Assembly: GCF_019097595.1 (NCBI RefSeq)
Contig: NC_080712.1
Location: forward strand, 24,930,146-24,994,145
Direction: 5' to 3'
Length of the DNA stretch: 64,000 nt
DNA from: Hemibagrus wyckioides
Lineage: Eukaryota; Chordata; Actinopteri; Siluriformes; Bagridae
Shown: piece after piece, positions 44,372 through 54,790 of the stretch
Layout of the letters: the number at the start of each line of letters is the position of its first letter
Position numbering within the stretch: position 1 is the first letter of the stretch
Position numbers and translations under genes: made by a program
Notes under the pieces: generated by a model
What the model was told of the DNA's origin: nothing
Database searches by the model: none
Seen by the model: the letters and a program-made list of their open reading frames with translations, nothing else

Positions 44372-46741
44372 GTGAGGATCCAGGCACGGGGCTGCGTACA
44401 GGGGAATCTCCGCCTGCTCAGTCGAGCTCCAAAGCAGTCTGTTAGCTGTATGCCAGTACGTGCAGCCTTATTGAACACTCGATCGCTCACAAATAAGACT
44501 TTCATTTTGAACGATCTAATTTCCACCCGCAACTTGGATTTTCTTTTGCTCACGGAGACCTGGCTAAAGCTAGGTGATAATAGCGCCTTCTCCGAACTCC
44601 TCCCTCCCGGCTATTCCTTCTTGAGTATGCCGCGAGTGTCCCGTCGCGGTGGAGGACTGGCTGCGGTATTCAAACAAAGTTTCTGCTGCCATTTACTCCC
44701 GTGTAAAAGCTATAGTAGCTTTGAGCTACAACTGGTTTTGATTCAGTTTGCATGTCCTGTATTGTGTGCTATTATCTATCGTCCACCTAAGTACAATAAG
44801 GACTTTATTTCTGAGTTCTCTGAGTTACTTGCTGAATTAATCCCTGAAAATGACAGCTTCCTCATATGTGGAGATTTTAATGTTCACGTTTGTTGTCCGT
44901 CCAGCCAACTGGTAAAGGAGTTTCAAAGTCTTTTGAACTCCTTTGACCTGACACAATCAGTACATGACCCAACGCACCAGCATGGTCACACACTGGACCT
45001 TATAATCTCACATGGACTTCCAGTATCCATCCCAGAAATAACTGACAATTGCATCTCGGATCACTTTCCTGTCATTATTGATTTTACTGCTCCCCTTTCT
45101 GCCATCAAATCTCTCACCCCAGCCAGCTGCCGCCGTACCATCACTGCCACCACAGCTGGAGAGTTTGCTGCTACATTTATGAACACTAGTTTTTACATCC
45201 AGGATGAGCTGGCTTCTTCTCCTCTGTGCCCAGAGGATTTTATCTCTGCCCTCTACTCCACCTACACAGAAATTTTGGACACCATTTCACCTTTCAAGGG
45301 CAGATCCATGAAAACCAAACCTGACCCTTGGCTCAATGATACTACACAAGCCCTCAGGCAGCACTGCAGACAAGCCAAGCACAGGTGGAAGAAGGACAAG
45401 TTGCATGTATCACTGGGTATACTGCGTGATAGTCTTTCTGACTATCAAAAAGCGGTTAAAGAAGCAAAGTGTATGTACTTGTCTAATGTAATTTCCACCA
45501 GCTGTAATCGGCCTAGGGTGTTATTTAATACTATCCAGTCTCTCATTAATCCATCTTGTAATGTTCTGAAACATGCATCAAAGTCAACTTGTGATAAATT
45601 TCTTAATCATTTTGTTGACAAGGTGGCCTCTGTTAGGCAGAACATTATCAACATGTCCAATGGTCTTGACATATGCTCTTCTTCTATGTCCTCGTCTGTG
45701 TTTAACATGTTTGAGCCAGTGTCCCTATCTCTTCTCTCTGAGGTGATCCAGCAGTTATCTCCAACTAACTCTCCTCTAGACATTATTCCATCCAGAGTAC
45801 TGAAACAGGTTTTTAACACAATGGGCCCATGTCTCCTCTCGTTTATTAACAGCTGCCTCAGTTCAGGGTCTGTCCCAGATGTTTTTAAGCATGCTGTGGT
45901 CAGGCCTCTTCTCAAGAAATCCAGTCTCGATCCTGCAATACTGTCTAACTATAGACCAGTGTCTCATTTATCTTTTTTATCTAAGGTTCTAGAAAAAGTT
46001 GTCCTCATCCAGTTGCAGTCTTTCTTGGAAAGAAATCATATCCTAGAGAAATTCCAGTCTGGCTTTAGAACACGTCATAGCACTGAATCCACTCTTCTAA
46101 AGGTACAGAATGATATTCTTTTGTCCCTTGACTCTAAAAAACCTGTGTTGCTCGTGATGTTGGACCTCACTGCTGCATTTGATACTGTTGACCACTCAAT
46201 TCTCCTGACTCACCTGGCACAACAAGTTGGCTTTCAAGGTCCTGTACTGCAATGGTTTAGGTCATATTTAACAAATAGGACTTTCTCTGTTATGATTGAT
46301 GATCTCTCCTCCTCCCCAGCCCCTTTGACCTCTGGTGTTCCACAGGGTTCCATTTTGGGCCCTGTTCTATTTTCTCTATACATGTTGCCATTAGGGTGGC
46401 TTATTTCAAAGCACAATGTTTCGTTTCATCTCTATGCAGATGATTTACAATTCTATCTGCCAGTTGTGCCAAATTCTTCTGATGCTCTCGAATCGTTCAA
46501 CAGATGTTTGCATGACATCAAACTCTGGCTGTCACAAAATTGTCTCTGTGTGAATGAGAGTAAAACAGAATTTATTCTTTTTGGCGCCTCCAACCTTCCC
46601 AGTTTTGTTGCTGCTGGCCTTGATTCCCCAGCCCCTCATTTTAGCCAAGCAGTCAAAAATTTGCGGGTGACTTTAGACACCAGTTTAAACTTTCAGCTAC
46701 ACATTGACTCTGTTGTCAAGGCAGGATTTTTCCATCTGTGA
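44372..46741 (+). pseudogene. L2 endonuclease-reverse transcriptase (open 789 codons, C-terminus lost)
   Basis: APE-type endonuclease at residues ~30-240: LLNTRSLTNK, LLLTETWLK (E62), RGGGLAAVFK, ICGDFNVH and SDHFPVI. RT from ~485: RPLLKKSSLDPAILSNYRPV, FQSGFRTRHSTESTLLKV, LLVMLDLTAAFDTVDHSILL, SGVPQGSILGPVLF and the catalytic YADD (Y688-D691). The palm is uninterrupted, the longest open frame in the window. At 46738 the frame leaves L2 sequence, and the normal C-terminus (present at 47620-47999) is cut off. Confidence 0.9.
46571..46737 (+). repeat. Direct repeat unit a1 in L2
   Basis: 167 bases identical to 47450-47616 except for two G/A differences. It marks a local duplication of the L2 RT thumb region. 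Confidence 0.9.
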
Positions 46742-46889
46742 TTGGGTACAATACTGCATATAGGTGAGGTAAAAACCATGTAGTTCACCATTTCTAGTTG
46801 CTGAAGTTTCTATTTTCTGTGATGGTTGCTGGCTTTATCACATTATGTCCAATGACATATCCAAAGTACTGTATGTCTAGCTATACACA

Positions 46890-47135
46890 GTGGTGGCTCA
46901 AGTGGTTAAGGCTCTGGGTCATTGACCGGAAGATCAGGGGTTCAAGCCCCAGCACTGCCAAGTAGCCACTGTTGGGCCCTTGAGCAAGGCCCTTAACCCT
47001 CTCTGCTCCAGGGGCGCTGTATCATGGCTGACCCTGTGCTCTGACCCCAACCTCCAAGGATGGGATATGTGAAGAAAGAATTTCACTGTGCTGTAATGTA
47101 TATGTGACAAATAAAGGCTGTTTCATTTCATTTCA
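46890..47135 (+). mobile_element. V-SINE, plus strand
   Basis: tRNA-like head with A box TGGCTCAAGTGG (46893-46904) and B box GGTTCAAGCC (46939-46948). The conserved central region follows (CTCTGCTCCAGGGGCGCTGT and CTGACCCCAACC). The 3' part has AATGTATATGTGACAAATAA and a (TTTCA)n tail. The 3' part resembles LINE B's tail. It lies inside the insert that replaced the 3' end of the L2. Pol III transcription from the internal boxes is expected for the family. Confidence 0.9.
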
Positions 47136-47220
47136 CATATTGACGTTTTCTCTGCTTTAGTCTTGAAGCTCTGATCAACCTTTTGACTTTAGATCATGTT
47201 CCTCTTTTGTCTTTTCACAG

Positions 47221-47346
47221 ACAAACACCATCTATTACTCCTTCTGTCACTTTGTGGGAAAAAAATCATCCTACTGGAGTACTGAGCATGGTCAGGTTCT
47301 TGCAGCTGAGAAATTCGCCAAAAGCCTCAAGATGCATCAAGAGTAA
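47221..47346 (+). CDS. Candidate 3'-terminal host exon (unproven)
   Basis: A strong acceptor-like pyrimidine tract ends in CAG at 47218-47220. From 47221 the frame is open for 41 codons and stops at TAA 47344-47346. It reads TNTIYYSFCHFVGKK, then SYWSTEHGQVLAAEKFAKSL and KMHQE. The composition looks protein-like and unlike L2, but I do not recognise the family. No upstream exon is identified. It may be a captured gene fragment, an unknown transposon piece or chance. Confidence 0.25.
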   Translation, partial: TNTIYYSFCHFVGKKSSYWSTEHGQVLAAEKFAKSLKMHQE

Positions 47347-47449
47347 AAATAGTGGAAAGGAAACTTGCTGCCTCATTCAAGCTCTTTAAATGAATGCAGA
47401 TTCATACTTTAATTTCAAAGAACTGCTGTTAAATACTTGTCAAGTGTCA

Positions 47450-48059
47450 TTTATTCTTTTTGGCACCTCCAACCTTCCCAGTTTTATTGCTGCTGGCCTT
47501 GATTCCCCAGCCCCTCATTTTAGCCAAGCAGTCAAAAATTTGCGGGTGACTTTAGACACCAGTTTAAACTTTCAGCTACACATTGACTCTGTTGTCAAGG
47601 CAGGATTTTTCCATCTTCACCTCCTCGCAAGATCAAGCCCTTTCTGAGTCGGAGTGATTTAGAGAAAGCCATTCACGCTTTTATCAGTTCCCGGCTAGAC
47701 TACTGCAATGCTCTTTATGTTGGAGTCAAGCTCGTCTGCTTCGCCTGCAACTTCTGCAGAATTCTGCGGCTTGTATGCTGACTAACACTCGTAAATATGA
47801 GCATATCTCACCAATCCTGTATTCCCTCCACTGGCTTCCGGTACAGTTCCGGATACAGTTTAAACTTCTGCTGTTTGTTTTTAATTCAATCAATGGCTTG
47901 GCACCTTCTTACTTGTGTGAGACAGTAAGCTTGTACCAACAAAGTAGAGCTTTAAGTAGAGCTCAAAGTAGAACTTGCTGCCTCATTCAAGCTCTTTAAA
48001 TGGTTGCAGATTCATACTTTAATTTCAAAGAACTGCTGTTAAATACTTGTCAAGTGTCA
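47450..48059 (+). pseudogene. L2 C-terminal part, second unit
   Basis: It repeats the RT thumb region (47450-47616), then continues with LDYCNALYVGVK-like sequence, LTNTRKYEHISPILYSLHWL, FRIQFKLLLFVFNSINGLAP and SYLCETVSLY, the normal L2 C-terminus. Frameshifts lie near 47640 and 47740. It ends with the 88-base segment shared with 47362-47449. Confidence 0.8.
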
Positions 48060-48269
48060 AGTGATCGGAATGACTTTCTAAGTCAGGTTCTATTTGCAGG
48101 TTTTTAGAAACATCCCCGGTGACAATTCCTATAACAGGTCAATTCAACAGTTTACTACCCCTTCAAGAGAGGAATTAATTTCAAAATCATCAACATGCAT
48201 ACTATATTCCTTATCTACATCCTTCTTCTAAACAAATAATACCAATAAAAACTGAACCCCTTCGAAAAA
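48060..48269. other. Unassigned transition
   Basis: About 210 bases between two L2 sequences. No motif is recognised. Confidence 0.4.
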
Positions 48270-49163
48270 ATAATCAGTTCTTCCCTTATATAGCTCTTGG
48301 TATTTTTCATAAACATGGTATCATCTTCCACTGTTATGCTGATGACACACAGTTATAAATTTCAGCAAAAAATCAGAAGATAGCCAACAGCTTAATAAGA
48401 CTGATGAATGTGTAAAGGACATTAGATAGTGGATGCTTACTAACTTCCTACTACTTAATTATGACAAGACAGAAGTGCTTGTCCCAGGACAATATACAAC
48501 AAAAAGTGAACTTTGTGACAATGAAGTAACTAGAAGATATGAACACATCACTCCTATTTTATCCACATTGCATCGGCTCCCTTTCAAATTTCTCAGTGAT
48601 TATGAAACACTATAAAGCACCTAGTGGTTTTATGCTGCAGGACCCAAGCAAACTTTTTTATGATCCGCCACACTTGCTTCGATCAACGGTGAAGGCTATT
48701 TGTTAGTACCTCAAACAGTAAAAGCTACATCAGGAGGCATACTTACAAAGCCCCAAAGTTATGGAACAGCCTTTCTAATTTTGGGGCTCAGACACAGTCT
48801 CGGTGTCCAGGCTGAAAATACATTCATTTAGTCAAGCTGTTTCTTTAAGGTAAAGGAGCATATCTGGAGGGTTCATGGGTATAGAGTCTTTGGTGAACTG
48901 GGATGTTTGGATGCTGTTGCCCCCACTCCCCTGCATTCACTCATGTTTGCTGATGTTGGAGTGGCTGGCTGTTTTATGTCCCAGAAAGTCCTCAAGATAG
49001 TCCTTTTCACCTTCTGGCTCTCCCTTTTAGTTATGCAGTCATAACTATTCTTATCATAGTCTCTGTCTGCACTTTGCACACAATGTACATTGTCTTTAAC
49101 CATTGCATAATCAAGCATACCTAATATTTTATCTTTGTCTTTCTGTCTCTGTCTCTGTCTCTG

Positions 49164-49204
<41 letters not shown>

Positions 49205-49205
49205 G
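48270..49205 (+). mobile_element. Decayed L2 LINE, internally deleted
   Basis: It starts inside RT with HCYADDTQL (the YADD catalytic box, near 48335-48355, followed by a stop). LTNFLLLNYDKTEVLV follows, then a jump to TRRYEHITPILSTLHRLPFK with many indels, then the 3' UTR that ends in an expanded (CT)n tract at 49161-49203. It belongs to the same L2 group as 8743-9812 and 43496-43960. Confidence 0.8.
49161..49203. repeat. (CT)n microsatellite in L2 3' UTR
   Basis: About 19 CT units lie at the same UTR position as the GA tract at 9265-9298 (opposite strand). Confidence 0.9.
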
Positions 49206-49370
49206 TGGACAGAATCACTTTAAACTGTTGTTGCGGCAGTCAGTTTTGCACTCAGGTCTCATTTGATGTCTTCAGTAGGAAGGAATTAGTGTTAAATCTA
49301 TAAAGAGTTCAAAAATTATGGTAATTTATGTTTTTCACAAGATCCTGGTTACACAACTCCAGTTTTAAGA
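49206..49370. other. Short unassigned segment
   Basis: No feature is recognised. Confidence 0.4.
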
Positions 49371-49490
49371 GAAGAAAAGAAAAGAAAAGAAAAGAAGAGA
49401 AAAGAAAAGAAAAGAAAAGAAAAGAAAAGAAAAGAAAAGAAAAGAAAAGAAAAGAAAAGAAAAGAAAAGAAAAGAAAAGAAAAGAAAAGA
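49371..49490. repeat. (AAAAG)n microsatellite
   Basis: About 23 pentanucleotide units with one interruption (AGAAGAG near 49395). It adjoins, and perhaps cut, the left LTR of gypsy C. The lysine-rich frame across it is an artefact. Confidence 0.95.
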
Positions 49491-49754
49491 ACCTTCTTCC
49501 CTTGCTACCTAGCTAAACCAAAAACAGTAGAAAACAGAATAAATATACATGTCTCTGACTTCCCACTAATCAAGCAACAGGGTGCTATTTACAAAAGTTG
49601 CTGTTAGTCTACAATTCAATCAAAAATGAAGGGCAAAGCTTTAAAACAAGGTCAGTAACATGCAGGGGGTCACACACAGCAGAAACACACACACATCACA
49701 ATTCACAATAGTTCAAAGTAAAGGAAATCTCTCAGGAACATAGGCTAATGAGGT

Positions 49755-49985
49755 TTAAATGTCAGCTAAACAGACCCATCCAATTACATTGTTTATAGCA
49801 AATAATAACAAGGGAATCCCTTCATCCCAGCCTTTTAACTGACTGATACAGTATGTACAAAGCATTACATTAACGTCTGATGAAACCTTACTAATGCACC
49901 TTGGGTGGTAAGCACTAGATACTTGAATAATCAGGTGCTTCATAACCTTTTTGAACAATGTAGACATAAAATTTGAACCTTGGTC
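49755..49985 (-). pseudogene. Gypsy C integrase fragment
   Basis: The minus-strand frame contains LFKKVMKHL, VSSAYHPR and a GWDEGIPLLLFAI block. SSAYHP followed by a stretch and WDEG..LLLFA is the conserved part of retroviral-type integrase between the second aspartate and the end of the core. The glutamate region is replaced by non-matching residues, so it is a dead fragment. Confidence 0.75.
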
Positions 49986-50382
49986 TTACAGGTTATATTT
50001 CAGCAAACCAAATGTGGTACAAAACTTAAGAAAGGCTCTGATGATAGAGACCTTATGCTACACAAGTGGTATGAGTGGGATCCCCATTAACTTGCATTGT
50101 AGTAATAACCTCTAAATATCCACTGTAGAGTGGCAGCAATGCACTCAAACATAAGTGTCCACTTCACTTTCCCTAAACGTACAAACTAAAGCACTGTCAA
50201 ACCCAGCAGGACTTACAGACGAGGTTCCTCAGTGAGCAAGCTGAGCACTGGTGATGACACATGAACAGGCACATGCAGCTCAGGTGCAGGAGATGCAGGC
50301 ACAGAAGGCAGCTATGAACCACCTTCATCTCCTTTTGAGTCTCATGCTCCAGTGTTTGAAATTGCAGTAGCTGAGAATGATA
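49986..50382 (-). other. Gypsy C interior, unreadable
   Basis: It lies between the gag-like and integrase fragments of gypsy C. No domain is recognised. Confidence 0.4.
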
Positions 50383-50760
50383 CTATTGACAACTCAACTC
50401 AAGGTCAAGTTGCCTTAGTTGGAGGGCAAGCACAGGTTGTACCAACAGTAAACCTACTACCATGAGATTTATGTGTCGGGTCCTCTGATTCGCACCCAAC
50501 CTCCACTGCAGCCAAATCCTTGGAACCATCTGAGATGCAACACCTGCCTTGGTAATCTCAAAAAGGATCTGCTGTTTTACCAGCTCGACATACAGCAGAG
50601 TCTTAATGTCAGGCTTAATTGTGCTCTGTTTCACTGATATGCTGTAAAAGTCAGCAAGGGTTAACATATCTTTTGAGCCCCACTCAAACTGCTCTAACAT
50701 GGGACAAATTACAAACTGATCGAGATCATACTTTGCAGTCATCTCTGATAATCTGAACAC
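50383..50760 (-). pseudogene. Gypsy C gag-like N-terminal fragment
   Basis: An open 125-codon frame begins MFRLSEMTAKYDLDQFVICP, then EQFEWGSKDMLTLADFYSI, IKPDIKTLLYVELVKQQIL. The pattern (an aromatic-hydrophobic start, L.ADF, then KADLK..L...LV) is that of gag N-termini in one fish gypsy group. Residues after about 75 look unrelated and are low in confidence. Confidence 0.55.
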
Positions 50761-50929
50761 AGACTTTTCTCCCCCACCACAGAAATAAAAAGATGTGTTT
50801 GCTTTTTTATTCTTTACACCTTTTCTGTTTTGTAGTTAAAACTTTAGAAGCCAGCCAGGCCAAAATAATAAACAAAACTCCCCCTAACTGTACATGATAC
50901 AAATAAACTAAACTAACCCAAAAGCAATG

Positions 50930-51241
50930 TGTTACATCTCCTTCCCTCACTCCCTAGCTAATCTAAAAACAAGAGAAAGCAGAATAAACATAATTGGTAT
51001 AATCGACTTTCTACTAACCATGGAACAGGGTGCTATTTACAGAAGTGTTTGTTAGTGAATCTTGAGGTGAAGCATGGTGTATAATGTGGTGATCATCCAG
51101 TAATAGCTGCAAATGGGAATGATATATATTAGTGTGTAGGCCTGGGGGAAAAAGAGAAGCAGACACAAAAGATACCCATCCCACTACCAACCTATGGATA
51201 AAACACCTGCTGTAAAACAAAGCACACACAAGGATGTAACA
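50930..51241 (-). repeat. Gypsy C LTR (312 bp)
   Basis: It is bounded by a perfect 9-bp inverted pair, TGTTACATC at 50930-50938 and GATGTAACA at 51233-51241. Its first ~130 bases match the partial LTR at 49491-49640. Confidence 0.7.
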
Positions 51242-53985
51242 GTCAAATTAAGTGACCCATACCCATTAGAAGGGAACTGTGTGTGTGTGTGTGTGTGTGT
51301 GTACACCACCAAGAAAAAAGAGAGATGGGAGTCTAATAACATGTTTATTCTTAGCAGGACAGAATATTACTATAAAGCCCATGTGAATCCTAATCCTGTT
51401 TTTTTTATGTGAAGCTATGCAAAATTTCTGTGACAGGATTTTTGCTGTTGACTAGATTACTAGTCATAATGGTGACTGACCACTCACATTTGTCAGATTT
51501 AGCATTAAGCTACATTTTAATGGTATGTCCATCTTCGGTTGCTTTAGTATTTTATACAAATTAATAAGCAATAGTCACATGTGGTGAGGTCCGCCTACAG
51601 TGCTAGGCCTACACAAATTGCAGCATATGCCTTTATTTCACTTCTCTTTTGTGTGTGTGTGTGTATGTGTGTGTGTGTGGTGATTGGGTGTGTAATATAA
51701 GTGCGCTGGACACTGTTTTGTTCATGGAAGTTAATCCATGTTCACTCGATGGCTAATCCTCTGCTCTTCTCCCACTGTTTCCTCTAGCCCAGGTTGCCAA
51801 GGCACAAGCCACTTGTCTCCTGTTATCTGCTTCCCCTCTGGGGTGCTCCACTCCCTCTCTGAGCTGTTATATGGGCCATATGTTGTTGTTATTGTTGTAG
51901 ATTTTGTTATTATTACTGTTGGCATCAAATGTCTGTATAATTTGACATGAAGATTCATGACACTGTCTCGGCTGCCATCCATGGCATGTGCCAGTTGAGG
52001 GTGAGTCCTTCAATTGGGGATTGACACAGAGCCTGCATTGGGCAGCCACCCAAACACACACACACAAACGCGTACACACACAAAAGTTGTGGGTGGGTGG
52101 GTTGTAGAGATAGCATCCCTAGAAGGGGTGTACAGCTTGCAAAAAATACTTCTTAACCCTCAGGTAAACTATTTAATGGGCTAGCAAGGTGATATGAATA
52201 ATAGGCCTTCTATACATCATCATAATTCATTCATTAACATAAGATTCCATAACTTAGATTCTGAAAATTAGAAGTAATTTATCAATTACAGGCTTATAAA
52301 TTGTATAATTTAATTGCATTGGCTATTTAATGCATAAAAATGTAGAATATTTTCAACAAATAATTGTTAAAACCAGTAGACAGTAGCTTTATCAAAACTA
52401 CATGAATAAAACACATGTGATTGGACAAACATTAATGCTTAGGCAAATATTGTGAACTTTTACATTTGAATTAAATACACTGAAGGCACTAAGAAGAAAG
52501 TAGCTGGCTTATACAAGATACAAAAGCATGTTTCAGGATAATGCAGAGGATGATGCTCAATTTTCATCATGTAATGTGTTAGATTACATAATTACACTTC
52601 CAACAAAGAAGTGCAGCTGTGATCATTTCAGCTTAATTACATTTGCAAGCACATTTCTTAAAGTTAAATAATTCTCCCAAATACCATATCTTATCTCTAG
52701 AGATACAGATGGCAAAGATTCAATTACAGGCTGGGAGAAAAAAAAAACAGCAATGAATAATATAGCATGCTGCTTTCCCTGTTGGAGCTTTTAGCATAAA
52801 CCTCAGTGCTCCAGATTTTACTCATATATTCATATCCCTCATCAAAAGTTCCAGTATGTTGTAGGTTGGCAAAAAAGACAGCTTGTGTTTTGTTTAATCG
52901 TTCAAACAATTAACCTCTTTGCCTGAAACACCAGCACCTCCAACTTTCATAGGAGATCATGTCTATGCAGACAGAGGTTTGCCAAGTCAAACATTAGTGT
53001 CCACACAAGTATCACTTGAGATGGCCGCTATAAATTATCTATAATAAGCTGCTATAAGCCGCTGTTAATCTGCAGCATCCAGAAAGCAAGACCAGAATGT
53101 GCTGTTTAATGCAGCTGGTCCTCCATTGTCATTCAGACAAGAGCTGCAACAGAAACAGAAGCTTGCTTGTGCTTGATAAGGCCTAGATACAGAATGAGTC
53201 ATAATTCATGTGAACCAGGCACTGATGTGTACCCAGGTACTCAATGCTAGATAAGTGAAGTGAAAAAGAGTAAAATGGGATATCTGCAATTTAGCTCCTT
53301 ATCGAGTTTTTGCAGTACAAAAGTCTGACCTTAGTTTCACCTACTGGAGGGACCACCTGTACATACAAATATAAATGTCAATTTTAACAGTATTTTCTAT
53401 ATTTCCATAAAACAATAACATCTTTTACAGTTGGACTGTAAATATACAGCCACTTTCCTTTTTGGCCTGCTTCATCCATAAAACAGTATCATACTGTATA
53501 GTCACTGCATTCTGTGATCAAAATTTTTTCTGTTTTTCTGATGTCCCTCTTCCTTCACTTCTATGCTTACAGTAGAAAATGCTCATCTAAAGAGCTGCAA
53601 GTTTGCATACCTGAAGATACTCTGAAGTGCCATCAAGACTTTTAGAATGTTAGGTGTTTGAAGAAGGTGTGGAAACACTAAATCTCATGGTGCATGCGGG
53701 GTCAGATGACATAGAGGCACGCATCAGCAAGACAAGAAAAGGGCTTCTATTTAGTGTTTCTCTGTTTATTTTGTGCAATTTATTGCTATAATGCCAAATA
53801 TATATTGCTATAATGCCAAATATATATCTTGTATTTGTGTTGCTTGTTTGGAAGTCAAGCATGCTTGGTCAGATCTCGAGCATGTCGATTGCATGCATTG
53901 TTAGCATTTCTCAATAAAAATGCTCCATTCCTGTCTGGCTTTGTTGTTGTATAAATCCGAAGCAAGTCAGACATCTGTGCCTTTT
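51242..53985. other. Non-coding DNA with microsatellites
   Basis: (TG)n at 51281-51302, (TG)n at 51650-51680 and (CA)n at 52051-52082. From 52560 to 53240 the sequence is complex, with homeobox-like TTAATTACATTTGC, a Sox-like CCATTGT and GATAAGGCC, a weak enhancer candidate. No gene is recognised. Confidence 0.5.
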
Positions 53986-53989
53986 GGCT

Positions 53990-54790
53990 CAGATCCCACA
54001 TCTGACAAGGCTCTGACCATGGGGTTCTCAAGTTGATTCGGTGAAGGCAAAACGTGAAATGTTTCCCTATCTATCACCCTCTCCTCTGAAACAGAGTGTC
54101 CTGTTCTGGATTCTGAAACTCGCTCTGTGATCTCCATTGATCCAAATGAGGACCCAATGCTGTCTGCACCTGGCTTTGAGAATTTATATATGGGAATGTA
54201 TGTGGGTGCAGCGGCAAAATAAATCCATTCAACTCTCGATTTAAAGGTGTATTACCAACCATAGTACACAGAGAACAAGTTCCTTTTCTAAAACATGACA
54301 TGAGAATGTGTCCAATTTTAGATCTGAGTGGCATGAGCCATACTCTACAGAGAATCATACTCTTTAAGATGCCAACACACAAACCTATCATGTTTCTCTT
54401 TTAATCTGAGGATTGGTTGGTCATGATAGATCTAAAGAACACAGACTTTAAGTACATTTTGTACTTTACATCAAGAATCTGCTAGAACACTGAAAGTTTC
54501 TCAGGTTCACTTTTGGGGCAAAGTTTACCAGCACTGAATTCTTCCCGTCAGCCTAGCCTTATAACCACACACTTTCACAAAGTGTATAGATGCAGTTCTG
54601 GCTCCTTTGCAAATCCAGGGCATTTCTGGATGTACCGAGTTGCCTCGATGACTGGCTCATCCTAGCTCAGTTGAAGGAATTGGTAGCACAGCTTCCTGCT
54701 TTTCCACATCAGGTGTTCAGGGCTCAAGTTGGACCATCAAGAAGAATGGGAGATAGCAAACACTGAGAACTACTTTCCCAAGGGGGGTAT
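53990..54790 (+). pseudogene. DIRS-like gag/RT remnant
   Basis: Plus-strand pieces: a gag-like SVISIDPNEDPMLSAPGFEN (about 54117-54180), then RT with CPILDLSGMSHTLQRI, FKMPTHKPI, EDWLVMIDLK and the catalytic stretch LDDWLILAQ (about 54633-54660), the L-DD box typical of DIRS elements. Frames shift several times. The gag-RT join is deleted. No recombinase is found here; the minus-strand recombinase relic is 22 kb away. Confidence 0.7.

Larger units (their letters stand above)
43965..48059 (+). mobile_element. L2-clade LINE, near full length, 3' end rearranged
   Basis: An N-terminal region (43978-44340) is followed by a 789-codon endonuclease-RT frame (44372-46741). The 3' end is then partly duplicated: 167 bases at 46571-46737 recur at 47450-47616 (two differences) and 88 bases at 47362-47449 recur at 47972-48059 (two differences). 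The C-terminal coding part survives only in the second unit. Between the units' matching parts lies a foreign 624-base insert with a V-SINE. Confidence 0.85.
49491..51241 (-). mobile_element. Gypsy C: Ty3/gypsy relic with LTR pair
   Basis: On the minus strand the order is complete 5' LTR (50930-51241), gag-like N-terminus (50383-50760), integrase fragment (49755-49985) and a truncated 3' LTR (about 49491-49640) that parallels 50940-51060. Everything between gag and the end of integrase is deleted. It differs in sequence from gypsy A and B. Confidence 0.75.

Noticed and set aside
46893..46960. A tRNA gene
   Set aside because: A and B boxes are present, but the sequence belongs to a V-SINE with a conserved body and tail and lacks a tRNA fold.
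49328..49516. Lysine/glutamate-rich open frame
   Set aside because: Translation of an (AAAAG)n microsatellite.
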